Part shown: positions 34,987 to 43,953 of the stretch, piece after piece
How positions within the stretch are numbered: position 1 is the first letter of the stretch
Layout: each line of letters starts with the position of its first letter
Source: Evansella vedderi
GTDB lineage: Bacteria > Bacillota > Bacilli > Bacillales > Salisediminibacteriaceae
Reading direction: 5' to 3'
DNA length: 64,000 bases
Assembly: GCF_030813435.1 (NCBI RefSeq)
Contig: NZ_JAUSUG010000011.1
Coordinates: forward strand, 1-64,000
The notes under the pieces: generated by a model
The model's database searches: none
Told to the model about the DNA's origin: nothing
The model's input: the letters and a program-made list of their open reading frames with translations, nothing else
Program-made: the position numbers and the translations under genes

Positions 34987-35408
34987 TTGTTAGGTTATCA
35001 AGAGCATACATTTAAAGATGAAAACAAAGAACTTGTGGTAACTTCAAAAAAATTGGCTGAAAAAGAAATCAAACAAGATATGGATAATATAAAAAACATG
35101 GATTCTGACCTTCCTGATTATAGGGAAATTTGGGAATACAATTATTACAAAGTACACCTAACTGTTAAGGGGAAACTTATTGTTCATACGCCACATGGAG
35201 GAAACTGGTTTTTTGTCGTGACGGTAAAATAACTAAGCGTTCTGTGGATGATAAGTTCAGGAAAACTTTAATAAAAGAGGAAAAATTGCATATTTACAAT
35301 GATTTATCATCTCTTAAAAATAAAATCCCCGATGATTTATATCAGGAGGTTTTAAATAAAGTTGAAGAACTAGAGGAATATTCAACGAAGGAGTTTTTAG
35401 ATATATAG
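34987..35408 (+). pseudogene. EXLDI-family gene with frameshift in a T-run
   Basis: The first part (TTG 34987) reads MLGYQEHTFKDENKELVVTS... to a stop at 35232. One extra T in the run near 35209 would join it to a second frame with FCRDGKITKRSVDDKF, ending KEFLDI, the C-terminal signature that names the EXLDI family. The restored protein is about 139 residues. Function unknown. It is the second adjacent gene broken at a homopolymer. Confidence 0.65.
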
Positions 35409-35460
35409 CATTTAAAAATAATGCCGTATATCAATTGATAACACCTTTTTTATTAAACAT

Positions 35461-35496
35461 CCCCTCTCCTAAAGCAGTAGGAGAGGGGGGTGTTTT
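35461..35496. terminator. bidirectional terminator between convergent genes
   Basis: CCCCTCTCCT pairs with AGGAGAGGGG around AAAGCAGT. It serves the plus-strand EXLDI gene (followed by GTGTTTTCT) and the minus-strand tubZ. Confidence 0.8.
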
Positions 35497-36939
35497 CTAA
35501 TCCAGTTTATCAATGTCGATGTCATCTAAATCTAAATCATCAATGTTAATTTCATCATCATTATTTGTGTCTGACTCCGTTTCTTCAATCTCTATTCCGA
35601 GATCATCTAAATCGATATCTAAGTCATCAAATTCATCATTAGTAGCAGCTATTTGTTCAATACTGTCTTTTTTATAAGTTATTTTACGTTTTTTTAATTG
35701 GAATTCCTCATATTCCTTGACAAGCCCCTTTGAAAGACGGGTAGGTAAAGCGTCAGTTTTGTAAAAAGTATAAACCGTTGCATTAAAGTTATTTCTCCCA
35801 ATAATGTATCCAGAGAACACAGTCCCACTTAACGGTAAAATGTCCGTAATCTCATTTTTTGCAGTGTCTAAAAAGGAACTTCCTATGTTGCTTAATCGAT
35901 CGCTTATCGAAGCGAGTAAACCGACATGATGAACTTTCGCATAAACAGTTTCACCAGTTTCTTCATCTTTCTCTTCAATTTTGATTTTATCGTGAACAGT
36001 AGACTCATTTACAGCATCGATAAACATATCCTTAATATCATGGCCACTTTGAATCTCGTCCATTTTTTTGCTATCTTTTCCTATAACAAGCATACCCGTT
36101 CCTTCCATGATGATTCTTCTGAAATCTTTAGGGTCAAAGGTTACTGAAGTACCACCGCTATTAGTACCGATGTTAATTTCGTGAATTTGGTTAAAAATCT
36201 CACTGTTTGCATAATCTCTGTAGTTTTCAAACTTACTTTTAGCACCAAGTTCGCTCCATTTATCGTATAAATATTGATTATCAGCAAATAAAACAAATGC
36301 CACGCCTTTAGTTGGATTTTGTGCAATCTTCCAAATCTCGTTAGCAAAAGTATTTACTTGTCTAAGAACATCTGGACCATCAGAACGGACAGGTAACGTT
36401 GCGACAACACCAATTTTAACAAATTTCAGTTGAGCTTTTTTAAAGGCTAATTTCTTATATTTGTTAAGGTTAGTCTTGAAATCAGAACTATCAACCGAAC
36501 GCTGAATTTTCTTTAATTCTTCTGCGATCAATGGTTTGTTGTGAAAATCATAAAACTCGTTAATAGATTTCACGATTGTACTCGTTCCAGTTCCTCCACC
36601 AAGACCTGCAAAGAAAAGAACAAGGTCATCTTCCGGTCTGATTCTATCTGTAATAAAACTTTTTAACTTTGTTTTAGCTTCCTCGTTTTCTTCCAAGATA
36701 GTCATCGCATGTTCAGGATTTTTACCTAATCCACCTAAATTGAGAGAAACTCTATTCTCACGAGGTACATGCTGCAACTCCAGCAAATCTCCATCATTTG
36801 AATTTAAGGCTAAACAATTATATACAGGAGTCCCGTCTGTGTACTTCACTTCTGCAAATTTATCTGCCATACGAGTTCCTGCTTGACCGAATCCAACAAT
36901 CGTCATATTGATCGAAGGTTTATTCGCCACCTTTAACAT
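35497..36939 (-). CDS. tubZ: TubZ-family plasmid partition GTPase (tubulin/FtsZ-like)
   Basis: 480 residues. IVGFGQAGTRMAD (about 14-26) is the first nucleotide loop and AGLGGGTGTSTI (about 111-122) the tubulin signature; NFNATVYTFYKTD lies in the C-terminal domain. TubZ forms treadmilling filaments that move TubR-bound centromeres in type III partition. The tail (about 440-480) is strongly acidic with repeated DDLDID-like units, unlike the basic tail described for pXO1/pBtoxis-type TubZ. The start overlaps the end of tubR by 20 bases; GGGAGAGG precedes it. Confidence 0.92.
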   Translation of the reverse strand: MLKVANKPSINMTIVGFGQAGTRMADKFAEVKYTDGTPVYNCLALNSNDGDLLELQHVPRENRVSLNLGGLGKNPEHAMTILEENEEAKTKLKSFITDRIRPEDDLVLFFAGLGGGTGTSTIVKSINEFYDFHNKPLIAEELKKIQRSVDSSDFKTNLNKYKKLAFKKAQLKFVKIGVVATLPVRSDGPDVLRQVNTFANEIWKIAQNPTKGVAFVLFADNQYLYDKWSELGAKSKFENYRDYANSEIFNQIHEINIGTNSGGTSVTFDPKDFRRIIMEGTGMLVIGKDSKKMDEIQSGHDIKDMFIDAVNESTVHDKIKIEEKDEETGETVYAKVHHVGLLASISDRLSNIGSSFLDTAKNEITDILPLSGTVFSGYIIGRNNFNATVYTFYKTDALPTRLSKGLVKEYEEFQLKKRKITYKKDSIEQIAATNDEFDDLDIDLDDLGIEIEETESDTNNDDEINIDDLDLDDIDIDKLD

Positions 36940-37339
36940 CTATATCCTCTCCCTTTAACAGTTTTTTTAATTCAGCTAAAACCTCTTTACCTCTTGTAGT
37001 TATGTTAATTACTTTCGAAGGGGGGACAGAACGATAATAACAAAGCCCCATCGATAGCAAGCGATCCACAGTTCGTTCAGCAGATTTTCTATCAATGTTA
37101 GTTTTGACGATCTCATACTTCTTACTTTTCCCAATCATTTTTCGTCTTTCGAGAACTACTCGTTCAGTTATTTCTTTAATGGTGATTCCAAAATGATCTT
37201 CTTTTTTTAGTGTGTGTTGACCAATTGTAAATAAGGTCTTTTTCAGAGTTGTATCTGAATTAACAACATCAGCGAACATCTTTCTCAATTCAGGTGTGAG
37301 ATTAACATCTTTGTACTTAATATGTAGTTCATAATCCAT
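36920..37339 (-). CDS. tubR: TubR-like winged-helix centromere-binding protein
   Basis: About 139 residues from the ATG at 37339. Pattern of ITIKEITERVV, IDRKSAERTVDRLLSMGLCYY and VINITTRGKEVLAELKKLL fits a winged helix with wing and C-terminal helix as in TubR. TubR binds centromere repeats, recruits TubZ and represses the operon. Position directly upstream of tubZ with overlapping ends supports the call. A little longer than the roughly 105-residue type members. Confidence 0.78.
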   Translation of the reverse strand: MDYELHIKYKDVNLTPELRKMFADVVNSDTTLKKTLFTIGQHTLKKEDHFGITIKEITERVVLERRKMIGKSKKYEIVKTNIDRKSAERTVDRLLSMGLCYYRSVPPSKVINITTRGKEVLAELKKLLKGEDIDVKGGE

Positions 37340-38471
37340 TAGATAAAAAACACCCCCAATCTTCATAGTTACTATAACTGTTCTCTATAGCGTATCTAGT
37401 TGAGTTACTATTTATATTAAATCTTGTTAGCAAATTTTGCAAGTGGTATATTTCGCTTATTTATCAATAATTTATAATGGTATCTATATCTAGTATCTGT
37501 ATAAGGAACTGTGATTATTTTTAAAATGTTTTTTTATAACATTTCCTTAAAGGTAGACTGTTTTAGATGAAAAATAATAAAAAAATAATTTCTTGCACCA
37601 TTTATAAGCCTTAATCTTACGTTTTTAATAATTAAAATCGAACTCTATCACATTATAGATACTATTTCAGATACTACGTTCACCTATTGGTACTTAAGGT
37701 AATATTTATAATAACCGATATCATACCTCCTCCAAGATACTAAGCAAGAAACCATACTAAGTACCATATAATAAAATGACATAAAGACTATGAAGAGGTC
37801 ATTATTGATAAATTGCTAAATATTCATGTATGGAATACTTAGCGATATTACCTTTACAAACCCTAATTTTTGGATAGAGATCATCACAAACCTATCAAAC
37901 TGCTAATACACATTCCAACATTTCTTTAATATCAACTGGATAAATAACTTTTTCTTAATATAGGGTCACTTAAGCTACCAGAACAGCTTTGGCTAAGCTA
38001 ACTACTCCCCCCTAATGCAAGAAACCTCCCTTTTTCAAAATAAGTCAGATCCACTTTTCCTGAAGTCCATCAAATACACGTTAATTAGCAGAGAGGGGGA
38101 GGTTATCAATTCTCCGTATTTGATACTTAAAGCTATATAAAAATAGTCGTAACTATTCATCGAGACCACTCCAAAAACAACATCTAATCATACCTGTAAC
38201 CACAATTATTTATATAACAGATTGTAACAGTATGTAACCCTTAAAAATTTAAATAGTTTTGGTAAATAGTTAATATAAATAGTTACTTTAAATAGGTAAT
38301 GCCCTAACTATTTAACAAAAGTATTTAAAATAAGTATTTAAAAAATATAGTTCCAAACAGTTGATTTAACAGGATTTATACTATATCTTTGTATTATAGT
38401 TTCTCGCTATTTTTATAACCGTGACTAAATTAGGGTCATTTTTACTTAATTTAAGGGGGTATAGTTTCTAT
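37340..38471. other. presumptive centromere (tubC-like) and divergent promoter region
   Basis: About 1.1 kb without genes between tubR and a divergent Replic_Relax gene. It contains ATACTA/TACTTA-type motifs scattered at about 37480-37850 (for example AGATACTATTTC-AGATACTA) and a precise tandem array at 38251-38298. Extreme AT content and lack of ORFs fit a partition site. The rest shows nothing specific. Confidence 0.6.
38251..38345 (+). repeat. 13-bp direct repeats (TubR-site candidate)
   Basis: TAAATAGTT or TAAATAGGT starts at 38251, 38264, 38277 and 38290, exactly 13 bases apart. An inverted copy (AACTATTTA) lies at 38308-38316, followed by two AAGTATTTAAA units again 13 bases apart (about 38320-38345). 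TubR centromeres elsewhere are tandem short repeats of about 12 bp. Confidence 0.7.
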
Positions 38472-39962
38472 ATGTCTAAGACACTTATCAAGAAGATTAA
38501 TAGGACCGAAGAGAAGATTATTAGCCACATATTTACGTTAAGAGGTGTAACAGTTGAGCAGGTTATGACACTCTTAAAACCTGATGAATTCCCCGCTTTA
38601 TGGAAAGAGAAATACATACGAATGGTTGATGGTGAAGCTAAAGCTAAAAGAGAAAAACAAATAGAGCAATTCAGAAATAACTGTAATACGTTATTAGGTA
38701 AACTCAGGAAGAAAGGTTGGATACAAAATGAAAAGCTAAGTAATAACAAACAACACATTTACTATTTAACAGAAGAGGGTTTAATAAAGTGGCAAGAAAA
38801 GAACGATATCGAGAAAAACCAAACTGGTAGTGGATATGGCGACGATCATGGTTATTTTAAATATGAAAACTACTTCCCTCCAAAAGATAGGTTCGAACAC
38901 CACACTCTCTTAATTGATACTTACTACTTGTTATCTGAAATAGAAAAAGAATTAAATGAGGATGAGTTTTTAAAACAACGATTAGGGAATGTACAAATTC
39001 AAATGAGGGATAATCGTTATGCGGCTGCTAAGTATGAAGATACTAACACCGACTTAATCGGTACAAAAACTAACATAAAAAGATTTCGGCCCGATGGCGA
39101 ACTTCTTCTCACCATAACAACACAAAACCCTAAAGGGAAAACAGTTGTCGTTCGAAAAAATTACTTCTTAGAATTTGATACAGGTGAAGAACGAGGAAAC
39201 AAACTTCAAACTAAATTTGTTAATTATGACTCATATTTCAAACACCTTGTTGATAATAATCGTCCCTTACCAGAAGGTATCATCTTCCTCCGGGAAAACA
39301 AAGTACGCCTTAGTGGTTACGTCACACGTTGGCAAAATATTTCCGAGCCTTTCTCAAATACCATGAAAGAGTGGTCCACTAAAGTTAACCTTTTATACGG
39401 GATGATGAAAGACCTTAAAGATATAGTAATTCAAGAAGCATCACTCGAAGTTAATGAGCGAGCAATCTTATCAACTCGTATTCTTAAATATTATCTCGAA
39501 TCCAAAAACTACATAAAATACGCATCAACAGGGGAGCCTTTCAAATTTGCCAGTGCCGATCTAGACCTTAAATGGGACGATGCCATGTTCTCCATCACCC
39601 ATTCAGAACAGGATAAGCACCATATATTCCTTTACCAAAGGCTGAACACCTACGAAACAAGAAGCATTGAAAGAGTTGTTGAATTCAATAAATGGTTACG
39701 ATCAAATTCAAGACCAGAAATAGAAGAATTAAACTTTGTGGAGGAAGTCATCCCTGTTTTCTACCACACCCTAGATAACACAGTGGATTTATCCTTTCTT
39801 AATGCTTTTGATGACAATGGAGACTATATAAAGTACCTTAAATCGTCTATTTTTGTTAATATTCAAGATGAACGCAATCCTATATGGACTGATGTTAATG
39901 GGAATAGACTGAAACACGGAAACCCACTTTTAATAAAAGTCCCCAACCAGGCCAAAGTGTAG
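38472..39962 (+). CDS. Replic_Relax-family protein
   Basis: About 496 residues from the ATG at 38472. An N-terminal winged helix (RTEEKIISHIFTLRGVTVEQVMTLL...WIQNEKL...YYLTEEGLIKW) leads to the replication-relaxation domain: FEHHTLLIDTYYLLSEI, RFRPDGELLLTI and NYFLEFDTGEERGNKLQTKFVNYDSYF, which look like acidic nuclease-type motifs. Members are found on Gram-positive plasmids and conjugative elements and are linked to replication or transfer initiation. A second member is at 49811. AAGGGGG lies 12 bases upstream. Confidence 0.78.
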   Translation: MSKTLIKKINRTEEKIISHIFTLRGVTVEQVMTLLKPDEFPALWKEKYIRMVDGEAKAKREKQIEQFRNNCNTLLGKLRKKGWIQNEKLSNNKQHIYYLTEEGLIKWQEKNDIEKNQTGSGYGDDHGYFKYENYFPPKDRFEHHTLLIDTYYLLSEIEKELNEDEFLKQRLGNVQIQMRDNRYAAAKYEDTNTDLIGTKTNIKRFRPDGELLLTITTQNPKGKTVVVRKNYFLEFDTGEERGNKLQTKFVNYDSYFKHLVDNNRPLPEGIIFLRENKVRLSGYVTRWQNISEPFSNTMKEWSTKVNLLYGMMKDLKDIVIQEASLEVNERAILSTRILKYYLESKNYIKYASTGEPFKFASADLDLKWDDAMFSITHSEQDKHHIFLYQRLNTYETRSIERVVEFNKWLRSNSRPEIEELNFVEEVIPVFYHTLDNTVDLSFLNAFDDNGDYIKYLKSSIFVNIQDERNPIWTDVNGNRLKHGNPLLIKVPNQAKV

Positions 39963-40183
39963 ACCTTAGTCTATGCTTTTCTTTTTGTGATATAAACCAT
40001 CAATCCATTGATAGTATATCCTTAGCTTTGCTGTTCATGGTTATTGCATTATCTAAGTTAATTATCTCATTACCCATGCTTACCCATTTATAATTTAATA
40101 AAATTTTACGCTCTCTAACCAAAACTTACCTTCATTCAACACCACATTTATTTGTTATTATTGATTTAAGGAGTGGTGTTTAT

Positions 40184-41044
40184 ATGTTTATCTCACCTAT
40201 GCTGATGACCGAAAAAGAACCCTTTACTCACCCTGAATATTTGTATGAGCCTAAGTTTGATGGTTTTCGCTTAATCGTGGTCCAAATCAATGGCGAAATC
40301 ACTTTATATACTCGACACGGAACAAATGTAACAGAAAAGTTTAAAGAGCTTTTAACCCCTATATGCGATTATGACTTTGTAGCAGATGGGGAACTTATCG
40401 CTTTGAACGACAATGGAATGGACCAATTCAATTTAGTTATGAGCCGATTCCACTCTAATCCATATAAGTATCACTTCAATCAGAATTCGATTAAATGCCA
40501 AGCTGTATTGTTCGACCTCCTGATGTTCGATCACCGCGACTTAACTCCACTACCGCTCCTTGAAAGGAAAGACTTACTTAAGCGCCATATTAAGGAAACA
40601 CCACATGTTAAGAGAATGTCTTTTGTATTAGAGAGAGGAGAGGACCTCTTTAAAGCCGTTCAATCTAAAAATATGGAAGGATGTGTAGCCAAGAGGATAG
40701 ACTCAAAATACGAAGTAAATAAGAGGACCAAGACTGCATGGTTCAAGAACATTGCGTGGAATTATAACGACAGCGACATTTATATTTCAGGTTTCAGAAA
40801 TAAAGAGTTTGGTTGGTTTATATCGCAAAAAGAGGGGGATAAATTCCGACCTGTAGGAACAATAGAGTTCGGGCCATCTCCCGAAGAGAAAAAAGCATTC
40901 TATTCCACAGCAAAACAATTGATTGTAAAAGAATACAAAGATAAGGTTATTATAGAGCCCGTTATCCGCGCTAAGATTAAACACCGCAATACTGTACCTG
41001 GGCAGATGTTACGAACACCAATCTTTCTAGAATTCGTACTTTAA
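40184..41044 (+). CDS. ATP-dependent DNA ligase
   Basis: 286 residues, like short phage-type ligases such as B. subtilis YoqV. YEPKFDGFRL carries the adenylated Lys (24); FVADGELIAL, EGCVAKRIDSKY and AWFKNIAW are nucleotidyltransferase motifs III-V, followed by a C-terminal OB-type domain. It seals nicks during plasmid replication or repair. TTAAGGAGTGGTG precedes the ATG. Confidence 0.92.
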   Translation: MFISPMLMTEKEPFTHPEYLYEPKFDGFRLIVVQINGEITLYTRHGTNVTEKFKELLTPICDYDFVADGELIALNDNGMDQFNLVMSRFHSNPYKYHFNQNSIKCQAVLFDLLMFDHRDLTPLPLLERKDLLKRHIKETPHVKRMSFVLERGEDLFKAVQSKNMEGCVAKRIDSKYEVNKRTKTAWFKNIAWNYNDSDIYISGFRNKEFGWFISQKEGDKFRPVGTIEFGPSPEEKKAFYSTAKQLIVKEYKDKVIIEPVIRAKIKHRNTVPGQMLRTPIFLEFVL

Positions 41045-41180
41045 ACTTCTCACGAATAAATAATCTACTATATGTCGACCTTCTAATAACAGAATCTTTA
41101 TCTATCTTCTCGCTGTACATGGACCAAAATCGGTGTGTTAGTTCCTCTTACTAATATTCCTTTGCTGGTCCCATTTTTTA

Positions 41181-41369
41181 TTGGCTGAATTCTTTCTTTA
41201 TGCTATACTACCAGTATATTTAATTTACTTAATTTGCCTTATATCATTCCCGTTCACGCGAACAGGAAATTTAATTTTAATCACACTTGAAACAAGTGAC
41301 TAATCTACAAATCATGTAGACATTCTGTTTTTCTATGAAAACAGCACTTGTTTGATGTGTGATTTTTTT
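41181..41369 (+). promoter_or_regulatory. promoter and type-B leader
   Basis: TTGGCT (41181-41186), 17 bases, TATACT with extended -10 TGC (41204-41209). Hairpin GTTC-ACGC-GAAC with outer TTCC/GGAA at 41247-41268. Terminator ATCACAC...GTGTGAT with TTTTTTT to 41369, enclosing TCTAC/GTAGA and CTGTTTT/AAAACAG arms. Then GACACCAAATTTACTTTT and the ribosome-binding site. Confidence 0.82.
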
Positions 41370-41417
41370 GTGCCTCAAAGACACCAAATTTACTTTTTTT
41401 AAAAGGAGAGATGTTTC

Positions 41418-41669
41418 ATGAGTGCTACTGATTTATCTAATCTCCATCCAGATGACGCAACCTTAAACGTTGCTGCCATCAAAAGGGTTTTAGCTGAACA
41501 AATAGCCATGGCTTATCTTGAACAACCAAAAGATAAGACTAACCCATTACATTTGTTATGTGAAGCGGAGATCAGGACTCTTAAAAAAATCGCCATTAGG
41601 TTAAATATCAACCTTGATGAATTAGATGACATGGTTGAAGATGTGGAATTTGAAGGAGATTGTGAGTAA
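41418..41669 (+). CDS. 83-residue hypothetical protein
   Basis: Acidic helical protein (MSATDLSNLHPDDATLNVAA...) with AAAAGGAGAGATGTTTC upstream; first gene after the type-B leader and ahead of another small gene and the methyltransferase. No family is recognised. Confidence 0.6.
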   Translation: MSATDLSNLHPDDATLNVAAIKRVLAEQIAMAYLEQPKDKTNPLHLLCEAEIRTLKKIAIRLNINLDELDDMVEDVEFEGDCE

Positions 41670-41700
41670 AGTAAATCACTTTTTAAAGGAGTGTTATTTC

Positions 41701-41871
41701 ATGAGTTCATTCAAGAAAGTTTATGATTTTTACAATCATCAGACTGGTGAATCTGTTACACATGTTGCTTATAGTCAAGAACAAGAAGGAGTTATTCTTG
41801 ATTTGTTTTATGAGCAATATGCCCCTGACGGATTCGAATTATTTCATGGAACAGATCAAAAAAACGAGTAG
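41701..41871 (+). CDS. 56-residue hypothetical protein
   Basis: MSSFKKVYDFYNHQTGESVTH..., soluble. The ATG at 41701 has AAAGGAG nine bases upstream; a longer frame from 41626 overlaps the previous gene and is rejected. No family is recognised. Confidence 0.6.
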   Translation: MSSFKKVYDFYNHQTGESVTHVAYSQEQEGVILDLFYEQYAPDGFELFHGTDQKNE

Positions 41872-41902
41872 TTTTTTACTTAGTAACAGCATTTAACATG
41901 CG

Positions 41903-41968
41903 GAACGCACTTGTTTAAGTGATGGGAGAGCATTCAACAACCATTACTTTTTACAAGTGCGTTTTTTT
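41903..41968 (+). promoter_or_regulatory. attenuator-type hairpin before the methyltransferase gene
   Basis: AACGCACTTGTTTAAGTGATGG pairs with CCATTACTTTTTACAAGTGCGTT and runs into TTTTTTT. Just upstream is ACATGCGG, the type-B core without a clear stem. The ribosome-binding site follows at about 41990. Confidence 0.65.
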
Positions 41969-42005
41969 ATGCTTTGAACACAGGAAAGAAGGGAGAAATG
42001 TTCTT

Positions 42006-43550
42006 ATGTTGATTAAGAAGAGAAAGGCCAAAGTGTCAGAGAGGGGTATTTACCTTCAGGATCGTCAGCTTCAAGATACTATTTTCCAACCATCAACACG
42101 TTATAAATATGTCATGGATATGGAGAATAAACAGATTATCATTCTATCGTCGGATGATGATTCGGGTAATCTTGTTTCTAAACGTAAACTCAAGGACGGA
42201 GTTAAGCCTGTCATTGACATACGGGATAAAAAAGCCCTGTCCGTATTCGAAGGAAGCGACTACCTACAAGTTGAGATTTTCGATGACAAAGTAATTGTTC
42301 AAGGTTATGAGCAAGTAGGGGAAAGACTTTCATCCAAAGCAAAAAATACTTTAAAACGCTCCACCAAACAATCTAATGTTGTCAGTATTAACGATATACT
42401 AAATGTCAGAAAGAAATCTGAAATAGTCTTATCTAAAGACGAGTTAAGCAAAGCAGTCGGACACGACGTTGTTCATCATCAATTATCTCTAGACTTTGGT
42501 ATTGAATCTGAGTCACAAAATAACACCACATTCATAGGGGATAAACTTAAAGATATTCATGTCCCGCTTCAAGTGGCTAGTCTTTTTTCAGGCGCAGGTT
42601 GCCTTGATGTCGGATTTATAGAGAGTGGTTTTGATGTGGTATTCGCCCTTGAGATTGATGAAGATGCAGCAAGCACCTACCAAAGAAATTTAGGTAATCA
42701 TGTTGTATGCGCTGATATCACAACGTACCCAAAACCTATCCCTCAAGCCCCTGTCTATATAGGAGGAACGAAGTGCCAAGGATTTTCTAATGCAAATCGT
42801 CGGACCAATTACTTAGATAATCCCGACAACCTTTTGGTCTACGAGTATATAAAACGTATTCAGGCCAATGACAATCTCAAAGTATTTGTTTTAGAAAACG
42901 TGCCACAAATCTTAACCACTGGCGATGGACAATTTAAGCGTGAAATTTATGAACAATTAAGTGACTTTGAAATTACTTCAGGTGTCCTTAACGCTGCTGA
43001 CTTTGGAAGTCCACAACTCAGAAAGAGAGCGTTTTTCATCGGAAGTAAAATCGGAAAAATAGACCTTCCTAAACCAACACATTCACCAGAAGAATATCAG
43101 ACTGTTGCTCAAGCTTTCGAAGGATTGCATAATGGTATTCCGAATCAACTTGATTTTTCTATCCCAAGACCATCGACCATTGAAAGAATGAGCTATGTCC
43201 CGCAAGGTGGAAATGTTTTCGACATCCCCGAAAATATCAGGCCTAAAGGGAAGCACTCTGATTTTTACAAAAGGCTGGATCCTAATAAACCATCCATCAC
43301 AATTGTAAACCCAAGAAAAGCGAATATTACACACCCTGACTTAAATAGGAGTTTGTCGATAAGGGAGTGTGCTCGCTTAAATGATGTATCTGATGATTTT
43401 GTGTTTGAAGGGAAGCTAAATTCAATGCAACAGCAATTGGCGAACCCAGTTCCAGTACGGTTGGCTAAAGCTATTGCTAAAGAAATTAAAAATGCCCTCT
43501 TGAAGTTTAACATTCGTACTCGATCTAAACTTCAACCGGCAATGAGCTAG
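42006..43550 (+). CDS. C5-cytosine DNA methyltransferase with N-terminal extension
   Basis: 514 residues from ATG 42006 (GAAGGGAG upstream; the longer frame runs through the leader). From about 190: ASLFSGAGCLDVGF (motif I), GGTKCQGFSN with catalytic Cys (motif IV, Lys for the usual Pro), LENVP (VI), RKRAFFIGS (VIII), and LANPVPVRLAKAIAKEI (X). The first 185 residues match no known part of these enzymes. No restriction enzyme is encoded beside it, so an orphan protective or regulatory methylase is likely. Confidence 0.9.
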   Translation: MLIKKRKAKVSERGIYLQDRQLQDTIFQPSTRYKYVMDMENKQIIILSSDDDSGNLVSKRKLKDGVKPVIDIRDKKALSVFEGSDYLQVEIFDDKVIVQGYEQVGERLSSKAKNTLKRSTKQSNVVSINDILNVRKKSEIVLSKDELSKAVGHDVVHHQLSLDFGIESESQNNTTFIGDKLKDIHVPLQVASLFSGAGCLDVGFIESGFDVVFALEIDEDAASTYQRNLGNHVVCADITTYPKPIPQAPVYIGGTKCQGFSNANRRTNYLDNPDNLLVYEYIKRIQANDNLKVFVLENVPQILTTGDGQFKREIYEQLSDFEITSGVLNAADFGSPQLRKRAFFIGSKIGKIDLPKPTHSPEEYQTVAQAFEGLHNGIPNQLDFSIPRPSTIERMSYVPQGGNVFDIPENIRPKGKHSDFYKRLDPNKPSITIVNPRKANITHPDLNRSLSIRECARLNDVSDDFVFEGKLNSMQQQLANPVPVRLAKAIAKEIKNALLKFNIRTRSKLQPAMS

Positions 43551-43588
43551 AAAAATACCAATAACTCAAATAAGAAGGAGAGAGCTTA

Positions 43589-43786
43589 GTGAAAGGATAC
43601 AATAAATATTTTATCTCTTATACTTTCCTAAATCAGAATAGCACTGGTTTTGGAAATATCGAAACTTATTACGATAAGGAAATTAAAGGAATGGATGACA
43701 TTAACACAATTAGTAGAAAAATCGAGGAAGACTTGAAACTTCCGAATAAGACATTAGTTATTTTAAATTTTATCAAGTTAGACTAA
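43589..43786 (+). CDS. 65-residue hypothetical protein
   Basis: MKGYNKYFISYTFLNQNSTGFGNIE..., a small soluble protein with GAAGGAGAGAGCTTA upstream of a GTG start; similar small proteins occur in phages, but no family is named. Ends before a clear terminator. Confidence 0.6.
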   Translation: MKGYNKYFISYTFLNQNSTGFGNIETYYDKEIKGMDDINTISRKIEEDLKLPNKTLVILNFIKLD

Positions 43787-43827
43787 TGTAGAGTGGAAAT
43801 AAGAAATTTACTAAGAAAAGTACAATT

Positions 43828-43856
43828 GACCTCATTTAAATATGAGGTCTTTTTTA
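43828..43856 (+). terminator. intrinsic terminator
   Basis: GACCTCAT/ATGAGGTC stem followed by TTTTTT. Ends the ligase-to-methyltransferase side of the plus-strand genes before the convergent 43954 gene. Confidence 0.88.
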
Positions 43857-43953
43857 CATTAAAAATCCCCACAACAAATTACACCTCAATGGAAGGGTAA
43901 TTAAGTAAAACAGTACTTAATAGCTTAGTTTTATGAAAGTCCTACTTAATAAC

